The translations under genes were made by a program, and so were the position numbers. The notes below the pieces were generated by a model that ran no database searches, was not told the DNA's origin, and saw only the letters and a program-made list of their open reading frames with translations. Shown here one piece after another: positions 1-6,150 of a stretch of DNA of 9,220 nucleotides. The stretch's first letter is position 1. Each line of letters starts with the position of its first letter. This stretch comes from Desulfobacterales bacterium (GTDB taxonomy: Bacteria; Desulfobacterota; Desulfobacteria; Desulfobacterales; Desulfobacteraceae): positions 1-9,220 of the forward strand of contig JAKSAU010000259.1 in assembly GCA_022361535.1 (NCBI GenBank), given 5' to 3'.

Positions 1-156
1 AATACCAGGGAAGCAGATATAGAGGAATGGGATAAGACAGTTTTAAAACTTCAAAAAGCATATTCCTCAATAAAACTTGTTATCCCTGGTCATGGTACAT
101 TGGGTGATTCCAGCTTATTGGATCACACAATTGCGTTGGTGAAAGCCTATAAATAA
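1..156 (+). CDS. Subclass B1-like metallo-beta-lactamase, C-terminal end (partial)
   Basis: Frame 1 is open from the window edge to the TAA at 154-156 and gives the last 51 residues of a protein whose start lies outside. The segment contains EADIEEW, then KLVIPGHGTLGD, then LLDHTIALVKAYK. This order (AD..EW, a Tyr-containing helix, VIPGHG.xG, then LL.HT) matches the C-terminal end of subclass B1 metallo-beta-lactamases such as BcII, CcrA and VIM. In those enzymes the His of the GHG motif is a zinc-2 ligand. The family hydrolyses beta-lactams in the periplasm using two zinc ions. The other ligands (HxHxD, the second His, Cys) are outside the window, so activity cannot be judged. A B1-like relative with another substrate remains possible. 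The gene is convergent with the TraB-family gene. Confidence 0.75.
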   Translation, partial: NTREADIEEWDKTVLKLQKAYSSIKLVIPGHGTLGDSSLLDHTIALVKAYK

Positions 157-175
157 AAGTAGAAAAAACAGACCA

Positions 176-224
176 CACAGCCAATTGGGCCAAAGCAAAT
201 AAGTGCGCGGCTAAATTAGCTGTG
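176..224. terminator. Long imperfect stem-loop between convergent genes, probable bidirectional terminator
   Basis: Bases 176-191 (CACAGCCAATTGGGCC) pair with 209-224 (GGCTAAATTAGCTGTG). Of 16 positions, two are mismatched (182/218 and 187/213) and one is a G-T pair; the loop is 17 bases. On the - strand the stem is followed after about seven bases by six T's, as expected for ending the TraB-family transcript. On the + strand the following sequence is only moderately T-rich (TTCTTTGCGTTT). Its place between two convergent stop codons supports a terminator role. The rest of the 105-base gap holds nothing recognisable. Confidence 0.5.
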
Positions 225-261
225 AGTTCTTTGCGTTTAAGATGGGATAAAAAAAGAATAT

Positions 262-1443
262 TTAAGAAAGCAGTTTAAGCATCAAAGGCACAGCCGTCAT
301 GGTGCCGATTGAAGAGCCCAGGTTGGTGAACACAACGACCAACAGAATTCGGGTAACATTGTTTCTCCAGAATCCTTTCACGGAAGTGATGTCGTTAGGG
401 ATTGCTTCTAAGTCACGCACTTTTGGCTTTCTTGAAAATGCTTCAACAAGACCGGATACCCAGCCTGCTGCAATCATGGGGTTTAGTGAAGTTAAAGGGG
501 CCGCTAATATCGATGAGACAATGGTATAAGGGTGTGCAAAGGCGATCAATGCGCCAATACCTGCAAATATTCCATTAGCAAGTACCCAGATCCAGATCAT
601 GTCTGTTCCAGCATTCTTTCCCTCCATCATGAATCCGGCAACAAAAAGCATGAGAATGAGGCCCGGAATCAACCATTTCAACACTTTACCAACGTTTCCT
701 GGAGGAGGGATTTCATTTAAGGCGTTTACATTGATGGGAGTGGCTTCATTTATATAACGCTTTATGCCCGGCACATGGGCGGCACCAACGACACCCACCA
801 CTTTTTCGCCTGGCGCAGTTCTAATATGCTCGGCAAGGAACTGGTCCCGTTCGTCAATCAAGGCTTTTTCGATTATGGGATGGGATTCTTTCACATCGGC
901 AAGCAGGGATTGGAGAATATCTTCCTGCTTCATTTTTTCAATGTCTTCTTCCTCAATGTCATCGGACTGGCCAAATGAAAAGACCATGGAAAAAATAAGC
1001 TTGAGCTTTTCCCAAAAACTCATTCCCCGCCATACCCTGGAAAGGGTTGTCTGGATTTCACGGTCGGAAGGTACCACCTTTGCCTCAACAGCATCTGCTG
1101 CTGCAAGGGCATTGATCATTTCCTGCCCAGGCTTGATGTCAAATTTATCAGCAATTTTTTTCTGAAAGGAAGACAGCAACAGGTTCATGAACAGCATCAA
1201 GGCTTTTTTTTCTTTGATGACTTTTACAATATCCATGTTCCGCCACCGGTCAGCATCCCTGAGGGCTGCCAGACGGGTGTTGCATAATTCCACGCATACT
1301 GTGTCCGGTTGGACTGCTTCAATGGTCTCTGTGACCAGTTGTGCACTGTGCCGGGAGACATGGGCTGTTCCGATGAGAGTAATTTCTTTGTCTTCCCAGG
1401 ACAGGGTGTGGATATCGTTGTGCTCTGTGTTCTCTTCTTCCAT
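262..1443 (-). CDS. TraB/PrgY (TIKI-like) family integral membrane protein
   Basis: The product of 393 residues, counted from the ATG at 1443, matches the TraB/PrgY family. The N-terminal domain has GTAH at 25-28 followed by VSRHS, the conserved VELC.TR at about 51-57, and a second GxxH motif (VVGAAH) near 218-223. These invariant His, Glu and Arg residues define the TraB/TIKI/EreA-like fold, for which metal-dependent hydrolase activity has been shown in animal TIKI. The C-terminal part has about four hydrophobic segments (roughly 254-272, 282-304, 306-334, 364-384), so it is a membrane protein with a soluble domain. Enterococcal TraB/PrgY dampens pheromone signalling, but the role in this organism is unknown. 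A longer start at 1497 is unlikely because that codon overlaps the -10 box of the promoter; AAAGG lies ten bases before the chosen ATG. Confidence 0.88.
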   Translation of the reverse strand: MEEENTEHNDIHTLSWEDKEITLIGTAHVSRHSAQLVTETIEAVQPDTVCVELCNTRLAALRDADRWRNMDIVKVIKEKKALMLFMNLLLSSFQKKIADKFDIKPGQEMINALAAADAVEAKVVPSDREIQTTLSRVWRGMSFWEKLKLIFSMVFSFGQSDDIEEEDIEKMKQEDILQSLLADVKESHPIIEKALIDERDQFLAEHIRTAPGEKVVGVVGAAHVPGIKRYINEATPINVNALNEIPPPGNVGKVLKWLIPGLILMLFVAGFMMEGKNAGTDMIWIWVLANGIFAGIGALIAFAHPYTIVSSILAAPLTSLNPMIAAGWVSGLVEAFSRKPKVRDLEAIPNDITSVKGFWRNNVTRILLVVVFTNLGSSIGTMTAVPLMLKLLS

Positions 1444-1486
1444 GAAAGGATTGCCTTTTATATTAAGTATTAAACTAAGGAGGTGT

Positions 1487-1514
1487 ATTATAAGCATTTT
1501 ATCTTACATGGCAA
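1487..1514 (-). promoter_or_regulatory. Sigma70-type promoter of the TraB-family gene
   Basis: Reading leftwards on the - strand, TTGCCA (1514-1509) is followed after 16 bases by a perfect TATAAT (1492-1487). Transcription would begin near 1480, about 37 bases before the ATG at 1443. This placement rules against the upstream in-frame ATG at 1497, which would not be in the message. Confidence 0.65.
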
Positions 1515-1533
1515 TACAAAAAAGGCCAAAATC

Positions 1534-1562
1534 TTGACCTTGCCCCCGGGTTTTGGTATTCA
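1534..1562 (+). promoter_or_regulatory. Candidate promoter for the small gene, Gate-domain protein and recN cluster
   Basis: TTGACC (1534-1539) is followed after exactly 17 bases by TATTCA (1557-1562). Predicted transcription starts at about 1569, only a couple of bases before the ATG at 1571. It is divergent from the TraB-family promoter. A 6-base inverted repeat, CCAAAA (1525-1530) and TTTTGG (1551-1556), lies around it and could be an operator. The -10 match is modest. Confidence 0.35.
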
Positions 1563-1570
1563 TCTTTTTT

Positions 1571-1765
1571 ATGAAATCCATGGACGAACAAATACTGCGG
1601 ACAACAAAGGAAATCATTGTAAAATTCATTGAGATGGGCAGATTGTCGCCTTCCAATATACATGAAACCTTTAAAGATATCCACGCAACCGTCAACGAAA
1701 CAGTTAAAAAAAATATAGAACCACCGTCAAATGACAAATCAACGTCCGGCCCCAATAAATCCTGA
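1571..1765 (+). CDS. Small helical protein of unknown function (64 aa)
   Basis: This 64-residue protein begins MKSMDEQILRTTKEIIVKF and continues with GRLSPSNIHETFKDIHATV before a polar, Pro/Ser/Asn-rich tail. I do not recognise it firmly. The first 45 residues read as two amphipathic helices split by a GRLSPSN turn, resembling the N-terminal part of MucR/Ros-type regulators (LxxTxEIV, a turn with SP, then IxxVxxTV). No zinc-finger part is present. It overlaps the next gene by 35 bases, which suggests translational coupling and argues that it is a real gene. Neither the ATG at 1571 nor the one at 1580 has a Shine-Dalgarno sequence; a TTG at 1553 is also possible. A leaderless message is conceivable given the promoter position. 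Confidence 0.65.
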   Translation: MKSMDEQILRTTKEIIVKFIEMGRLSPSNIHETFKDIHATVNETVKKNIEPPSNDKSTSGPNKS

Positions 1766-2735
1766 ATCCGTTTCCCAACGCATTCAATTCAGTTTTAAGG
1801 CGGGGTTAAAAAAAGGATGGTCCGGGCTGATCTGGCTGCTTAAGATCCTGGTTCCTGTTTCTTTTTTGACTGCGCTAATGGTTCATTTCAAGCTCTTGTA
1901 CTCTATTGATTTTCTTTTGGAGCCCATGATGAGCCTGATTCATTTGCCTGCCTCTGCAGCCGTTGTCCTGGTGATTGGATTGTTTACCGGGATCTACGGA
2001 ACGGTTGCGGCATTATCGGTGATGAGTTTTTCCGTAGATCACATGACTCTCATCGCTATTTTTACCCTGATTTCACATAATCTGGTCCAGGAAGGATTGG
2101 TGCAGGCAAATTCCGGTATCCGGTTTTTTACGGCATCAGCGTTCAGGCTGTTCATGTCCTTTGTGGTGACCATGATATGCGGCTGGGTTATGGGAGTCAG
2201 TCCAGATGACACAGGTGCTGCAGCTTTACAGGTCAGGGATATGGCGATTGGTCCCCTTGGGCCTATGCTGTCGGAATGGGCTGTGGCAACGGGCAAATTA
2301 TGCCTGCAGATTTTTTGTATTATTATGCCGTTAATGGTGATGTTGGAAACGGCCAAAACATTTAATCTGATTGGACGGGTCACAACTTTGTTTTCTCCTG
2401 TGGTTCGAATAATGGGACTTGATAAGTCCTGTTCAATGCTTTGGATGACAGCAGCCGTTTTTGGCCTGGCCTATGGGTCTGCTGTGATTGTAGAAGAAAC
2501 AAAGGCAAATACCTATGACCGGGACGACTTAACCCGGCTCCATTTATCCATTGGTGTCAATCATGCCATGATAGAAGATCCCGCCTTATTCCTGCCGTTG
2601 GGTCTGCCTGTATTCTGGCTCTGGGTGCCAAGGCTTTTGGCGGCCATGGCTGCTGCATGGATATATACTGGATTTTCTTCAGCAAGGAGACTTTATGCTA
2701 AGCGCACTGGCCATAAAGAACTTTGCAATCATTGA
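1731..2735 (+). CDS. Nucleoside-recognition (Gate) domain membrane protein
   Basis: This 334-residue membrane protein has about seven hydrophobic stretches (roughly 32-52, 76-98, 104-118, 138-157, 188-206, 236-254, 283-313). Gly-rich segments (VIGLFTGIYGT, VFGLAYGSA) and the conserved-looking SIGVNHAMIEDPALFLPLG near 273-291 fit the nucleoside-recognition/Gate family. That family includes parts of nucleoside transporters and the spore maturation proteins SpmA/SpmB. The substrate cannot be told from sequence. The start at 1731 lies inside the upstream small gene and lacks a clear ribosome binding site, which fits coupled translation; the next Met is residue 50. The 3' end overlaps recN by 41 bases, so the three genes are probably one transcript. 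Confidence 0.82.
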   Translation: MTNQRPAPINPESVSQRIQFSFKAGLKKGWSGLIWLLKILVPVSFLTALMVHFKLLYSIDFLLEPMMSLIHLPASAAVVLVIGLFTGIYGTVAALSVMSFSVDHMTLIAIFTLISHNLVQEGLVQANSGIRFFTASAFRLFMSFVVTMICGWVMGVSPDDTGAAALQVRDMAIGPLGPMLSEWAVATGKLCLQIFCIIMPLMVMLETAKTFNLIGRVTTLFSPVVRIMGLDKSCSMLWMTAAVFGLAYGSAVIVEETKANTYDRDDLTRLHLSIGVNHAMIEDPALFLPLGLPVFWLWVPRLLAAMAAAWIYTGFSSARRLYAKRTGHKELCNH

Positions 2736-4395
2736 AGACATTAGAATTGAGTTTGAGCAGGGCCTTTCCGTTCTGACCGGTGAGACCGGGGCTGGAAAGT
2801 CAATTATTATCCAGGCGGTAAATCTGCTTTTAGGGTCAAGAGCATCTGCAGATCTTGTACGCACAGGAGAAGACAGTGCCGAACTGGAAGCCTTTTTTGA
2901 TATTGAAAAGGATTCCCATGCCGCCCAGGTGATGGTCGAGCAAGGAATGGACTGGGAAGACGGACTGATCATCAGAAGGATCATTTCAGCCTCTGGTAAA
3001 AGCCGTATCTATATCAATTCCCGTCAGTCCACGTTGGATCTTTTAAAGCAGGTAACCTTAAACCTTGCCGGGATTTCAAGCCAGCATGCTCACCAGGGCT
3101 TGCTTAAAGAGGAAAATCACCTGGATATTCTGGACGAATTTGCCAATACCCTGGATTTGCGTCACCAAGTGGCAACTCTCTACAATAAAATTGTTCCCTT
3201 AAAAAAAGAAATTTCCGATCTTAAAGAACGCAAGGAAAATGCAGATAAAGAGTTGGAACTGCTCAAATTTCAGGTGGATGAATTAGAGGCGGCAAATATT
3301 CAGCCAGGAGAAGATGAAGAACTAACACAAAAACGTGAACAACTTCAGGATGCCGGGCAGATATTTGAAACAGTGAACGGTGCCATCCACGATATTTATG
3401 ATCGGGAAGGTGCCTTGCTTGAACGGCTGAAAACTCTTTCAGACAGATTCAGCCGGTATGGTGAAAATGACGAGCAGCTTAAAAATATGGCTGAACGTTT
3501 GGATGCGGTATCTTTTGACCTCCAGGATCTAATTTCAGACTTTCGTACCTATGCAGATACCATAGACCTTGATCCTCAATCCCTTGAGCGGGTAGACAGC
3601 CGTTTGGATGAAATCTCACGGTTAAAACGCAAATACGGCGGCAGCCTGGACACCCTGTTTGAACAATATCAGGACATGGCAAAAGATCTTGAAAAAACGA
3701 AAGGGTTGGGAAAAACGATCAAGACCCTTGAAAAAGAATTGATAGACCTTGAAGTACAGATCCGGCAAAAAGCCAAAGCCTTGTCCATGCGTAGGCAAAA
3801 AGAAGGAATTGCGTTAGCCAAACTTGCTAAAACCGAGCTAGGAGCCCTTGAAATGGGACGGGCCACATTTGAAGTCGCAGTTTCCCAAGTGCGGTCTGAA
3901 AAACCTGAAGATATTATGACCGATGACCAGGAAAAAATATTTGCAACAGGGATGGATAAGGTCGGTTTCCTGCTTAGCCCGAACCCTGGGGAAACACCCA
4001 AACCCCTTGCAAAAATTGCCTCAGGTGGCGAATTGTCACGGATTGTCTTGGCACTTAAGGCAGTTCTGTCCAAAGGCCAGTCACTTGAAACTCTTGTTTT
4101 TGACGAAGTGGATTCCGGTATTGGCGGGGCCACATCAGATAAAGTCGGTCTCAAGTTAAAAGAGTTGGGAGATATACACCAGGTGATCTGCATTACTCAC
4201 CTGGCCCAGATCGCCAGGTATGGATCTCACCAGTTCAGGATTTTTAAACAAGTTCAAAACGGCAGAACTGCCACTTCAATTATCCCATTGTCCACAAAAG
4301 ATGACCGGGTGGAGGAAATTGCCCGGATGATCGGTGGAAAGGATATCACCGAAGCCACTCGTGCTCATGCAAGGGAACTTCTAACCACAGCCTGA
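2695..4395 (+). CDS. recN: DNA repair protein RecN
   Basis: RecN is an SMC-like ATPase that acts early in recombinational repair of DNA double-strand breaks. At 566 residues it is near the usual length (553 in E. coli). It opens with the SMC-type start LSALAIKNFAIIEDIRIEF and has a Walker A motif GETGAGKS at 29-36. A long charged coiled-coil region spans roughly 160-390. The ABC signature SGGELSR lies near 443-449, Walker B LVFDEVDSG at 467-475 with catalytic Glu 471, and the H-loop His at 502 (ITHLAQIA). All ATPase motifs are intact. The start is fixed by AAGGAGA at 2684-2690, four bases before the ATG, inside the end of the upstream gene. No SOS box is evident immediately upstream, and expression probably comes from the cluster promoter. 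Confidence 0.96.
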   Translation: MLSALAIKNFAIIEDIRIEFEQGLSVLTGETGAGKSIIIQAVNLLLGSRASADLVRTGEDSAELEAFFDIEKDSHAAQVMVEQGMDWEDGLIIRRIISASGKSRIYINSRQSTLDLLKQVTLNLAGISSQHAHQGLLKEENHLDILDEFANTLDLRHQVATLYNKIVPLKKEISDLKERKENADKELELLKFQVDELEAANIQPGEDEELTQKREQLQDAGQIFETVNGAIHDIYDREGALLERLKTLSDRFSRYGENDEQLKNMAERLDAVSFDLQDLISDFRTYADTIDLDPQSLERVDSRLDEISRLKRKYGGSLDTLFEQYQDMAKDLEKTKGLGKTIKTLEKELIDLEVQIRQKAKALSMRRQKEGIALAKLAKTELGALEMGRATFEVAVSQVRSEKPEDIMTDDQEKIFATGMDKVGFLLSPNPGETPKPLAKIASGGELSRIVLALKAVLSKGQSLETLVFDEVDSGIGGATSDKVGLKLKELGDIHQVICITHLAQIARYGSHQFRIFKQVQNGRTATSIIPLSTKDDRVEEIARMIGGKDITEATRAHARELLTTA

Positions 4396-4399
4396 CCCC

Positions 4400-4427
4400 T
4401 TGACAAAATCTTAAAGCTGATTATATT
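4400..4427 (+). promoter_or_regulatory. Strong sigma70-type promoter of the FmdB-type gene
   Basis: A perfect TTGACA (4400-4405) is followed after 16 bases by TATATT (4422-4427). It begins just four bases after the recN stop codon. Transcription would start near 4434 and give a leader of about 50 bases that contains the hairpin at 4448-4467. This suggests that the zinc-ribbon gene is expressed separately from recN. Confidence 0.65.
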
Positions 4428-4447
4428 AGTGAACTATTGCAAAATTG

Positions 4448-4467
4448 ATCCGAAGTGAATTTCGGAT
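4448..4467 (+). repeat. Perfect 7-bp hairpin in the FmdB-type gene leader
   Basis: ATCCGAA (4448-4454) and TTCGGAT (4461-4467) are perfect inverted repeats around a 6-base loop. They lie between the predicted transcription start and the ribosome binding site at 4475-4480. It may be a 5' stabilising stem or an operator; no T-tract follows, so it is not a terminator. Confidence 0.45.
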
Positions 4468-4485
4468 ATGTATCAAGGAGTTAGA

Positions 4486-4734
4486 ATGCCGATTTTTGAG
4501 TTTAAATGCAGCAAATGCGAAGAGTTTTTTGAAGTAATTGTTATGGGGTCAGGAGATGATTCTGAAATCTCTTGTCCAAAATGTAAAGCAAAAGAATTTC
4601 AGCGGGTAGTTTCCGCAACCAATTACGCCATGGGCAGCTCTGGTGGCGCCTCTAAAGGTGTTCATACCCAAGAGCGCACCTGTTCAGGCGGGTCATGTAA
4701 AACCTATACGGTTCCAGGAGAATCAAGGGATTAA
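4486..4734 (+). CDS. FmdB-family zinc-ribbon protein
   Basis: This 82-residue protein starts MPIFEFKCSKCEEFFEVI and has CxxC pairs at 8/11 and 30/33, the single zinc ribbon of the FmdB/CxxC_CxxC_SSSS family of putative regulators. The Ser/Gly-rich tail (YAMGSSGGASKG) is typical, and two further Cys (TCSGGSC) lie near the end. The family's molecular role is poorly known; FmdB was named from a formamidase gene cluster. The start at 4486 is chosen over an in-frame ATG at 4468 because AAGGAG (4475-4480) sits five bases before it and the MPIFEF beginning is the family's usual one. Confidence 0.88.
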   Translation: MPIFEFKCSKCEEFFEVIVMGSGDDSEISCPKCKAKEFQRVVSATNYAMGSSGGASKGVHTQERTCSGGSCKTYTVPGESRD

Positions 4735-4740
4735 TCCCTT
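4725..4740 (+). terminator. Palindrome across the FmdB-type stop codon, possible weak terminator
   Basis: AAGGGATTAATCCCTT is a perfect 16-base palindrome (6-bp arms, TTAA centre) that includes the TAA stop at 4732-4734. It is followed by a pyrimidine-rich stretch (TCCTTTCCCC) rather than a clean T-tract, so termination would be inefficient at best. Confidence 0.3.
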
Positions 4741-4770
4741 TCCTTTCCCCGTTCGTTTATAGTTCGAAAG

Positions 4771-4790
4771 TGTTTTCCTTTTGGAAAACA
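4771..4790. repeat. Perfect 8-bp inverted repeat upstream of citrate synthase
   Basis: TGTTTTCC (4771-4778) and GGAAAACA (4783-4790) are perfect inverted repeats around TTTT. The repeat ends 50 bases before the citrate synthase ATG. No T-tract follows, so an operator or a leader-RNA hairpin is more likely than a terminator. I could not place a convincing promoter in this 106-base gap. Confidence 0.45.
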
Positions 4791-4840
4791 ATCCCTGACA
4801 CAATCTAAAAATCAAAGGCTGCCGGCCTTAAGGAGGTTTT

Positions 4841-6133
4841 ATGGAAGAGACGGCAAAACTCATTATTGATGGAAAAGAAATAATCCTGCCTGTTTTTGAA
4901 GGCTCAGAAGGAGAAAAAGCCATTGATATAAGGCGTCTTCGACAGGAAACCGGCTGCATTACCTTTGATCCGGGATACGGAAGTACAGGTGCCTGCAAAA
5001 GCAGCATCACATTTATGAACGGGGAAAAAGGGATTCTCAGGTATAGGGGAATCCCCATTGAGCAATTGGCAGAGCATTCCACCTTTGTGGAAACAGCTTT
5101 TTTATTGATTGCCGGCAAGTTGCCCACTAGGGATGAATTAACCAGAACCTCTGTTTATCTCAATGATTTTTCCCCACTTCATGAAAACATGAAGCTGTTC
5201 TACCGGAATTATCCGGCCAAAGCCCATCCCATGGGTATTTTGTCTGCCATGGTTAACGCGATGAGAAGTTTTTATCCTGAACTGGTCGATCTTGAAGAGG
5301 AAATGAACAAGACATTTTTACGTATCATTTCCAAGATCAGAACCATGGCAGCCATGGCCTACCGAATTTCAACAGGCCAGCGTGTTGTTTATCCCAGGCC
5401 GGACCTGTGCTATTGCGCCAATTTTTTAAATATGATGTTTGATTCGGAAGTTGTGCCCTACAGGATTGATGATGATCTGGTCCGGGCCTTGAATGTATTC
5501 TGGATTCTCCATGCCGATCATGAGCAGAACTGTTCTACCACAGCGGTTCGTGTGGTTGGATCAAGTAAGGTTAATATCTATGCTGCAATTTCAACGGGTA
5601 TTTCTGCACTTTGGGGTCCCCTTCACGGCGGTGCCAACCAGGCTGTGATCAATATGCTGGAGCAGATTCAAAAAGAGGGGCTGACCATTGAGCAGTGCAT
5701 TGCACGGGCCAAGGATAAAGAAGACAGTTTCCGTCTCATGGGATTTGGCCACAGGGTTTACAAAACCTATGATCCCAGGGCCAAAATCATGAAAGAGATG
5801 TGCGATATTGTCCTGTCCAAAATAAGACGCAAAGACCCGCTGCTGGATATAGCAAGAAAACTTGAAGAAGCTGCTTTGGAAGATAATTATTTTAAAGAGA
5901 AAAATCTTTATCCCAATGTAGATTTCTATTCAGGGATTGTCCTGCGGGCCATGGGTATTCCGACAAACATGTTTACAGTTATGTTTGCCATCGGCCGCCT
6001 GCCCGGTTGGATTGCCCAATGGAAAGAAGATACATCTGATCCTGAGATGAAAATCTCAAGACCCAGGCAGATATATACCGGTGCAACAGTTAATGATTAT
6101 GTCCCCATTGGCCAAAGAACCAATGGCCAATAA
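4841..6133 (+). CDS. gltA: Citrate (Si)-synthase, GltA type
   Basis: Condenses acetyl-CoA and oxaloacetate to citrate and CoA in the cytoplasm, at the entry to the citric acid cycle. The 430 residues run parallel to E. coli GltA (427) over the whole length, including the N-terminal beta-rich domain with TFDPGYGSTGAC. Catalytic residues are present: His 262 in GPLHGGAN, His 304 in MGFGHRVYK and Asp 361 in PNVDFYSG. The oxaloacetate-binding HADHEQNCST lies at 224-233 and Arg 386 in GRLPGW. By eye, the E. coli allosteric NADH residues Arg-His-Thr 109-111 align with Asp-Phe-Ser, and Cys 206 with Val, so NADH inhibition may be absent or different. AAGGAGG at 4830-4836, four bases before the ATG, fixes the start. 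Confidence 0.95.
   Translation: MEETAKLIIDGKEIILPVFEGSEGEKAIDIRRLRQETGCITFDPGYGSTGACKSSITFMNGEKGILRYRGIPIEQLAEHSTFVETAFLLIAGKLPTRDELTRTSVYLNDFSPLHENMKLFYRNYPAKAHPMGILSAMVNAMRSFYPELVDLEEEMNKTFLRIISKIRTMAAMAYRISTGQRVVYPRPDLCYCANFLNMMFDSEVVPYRIDDDLVRALNVFWILHADHEQNCSTTAVRVVGSSKVNIYAAISTGISALWGPLHGGANQAVINMLEQIQKEGLTIEQCIARAKDKEDSFRLMGFGHRVYKTYDPRAKIMKEMCDIVLSKIRRKDPLLDIARKLEEAALEDNYFKEKNLYPNVDFYSGIVLRAMGIPTNMFTVMFAIGRLPGWIAQWKEDTSDPEMKISRPRQIYTGATVNDYVPIGQRTNGQ
6107..6131 (+). repeat. Hairpin at the citrate synthase 3' end
   Basis: ATTGGCC (6107-6113) and GGCCAAT (6125-6131) form a perfect 7-bp stem with an 11-base loop, reaching into the stop codon at 6131-6133. An alternative fold pairs CATTGG (6106-6111) with CCAATG (6120-6125). 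No T-tract follows, so it may lower readthrough or stabilise the message end before the phosphodiesterase gene. Confidence 0.35.
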
Positions 6134-6150
6134 ATCTGTTAAATTGCCTG

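Noticed and set aside
157..261. Possible integron attC site or remnant of a small ORF after the lactamase gene
   Set aside because: The region folds into an attC-like imperfect stem, but the core motifs GTTRRRY and RYYYAAC are absent. A + strand frame is open for about 45 codons but has no start codon or ribosome binding site.
299..1165. Several + strand ORFs lying over the TraB-family gene
   Set aside because: They are antisense shadows of a well-conserved protein and show no family features or ribosome binding sites.
1504..1755. - strand ORFs of 61 and 83 codons opposite the small gene
   Set aside because: They have no recognisable features. The + strand frame has plausible helices and a gene-like overlap with its neighbour, so it is preferred.
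3669..4193. 174-codon - strand ORF inside recN
   Set aside because: It is antisense to the conserved RecN ATPase domain, and its Ser/Pro/Arg-rich composition is typical of shadow frames.
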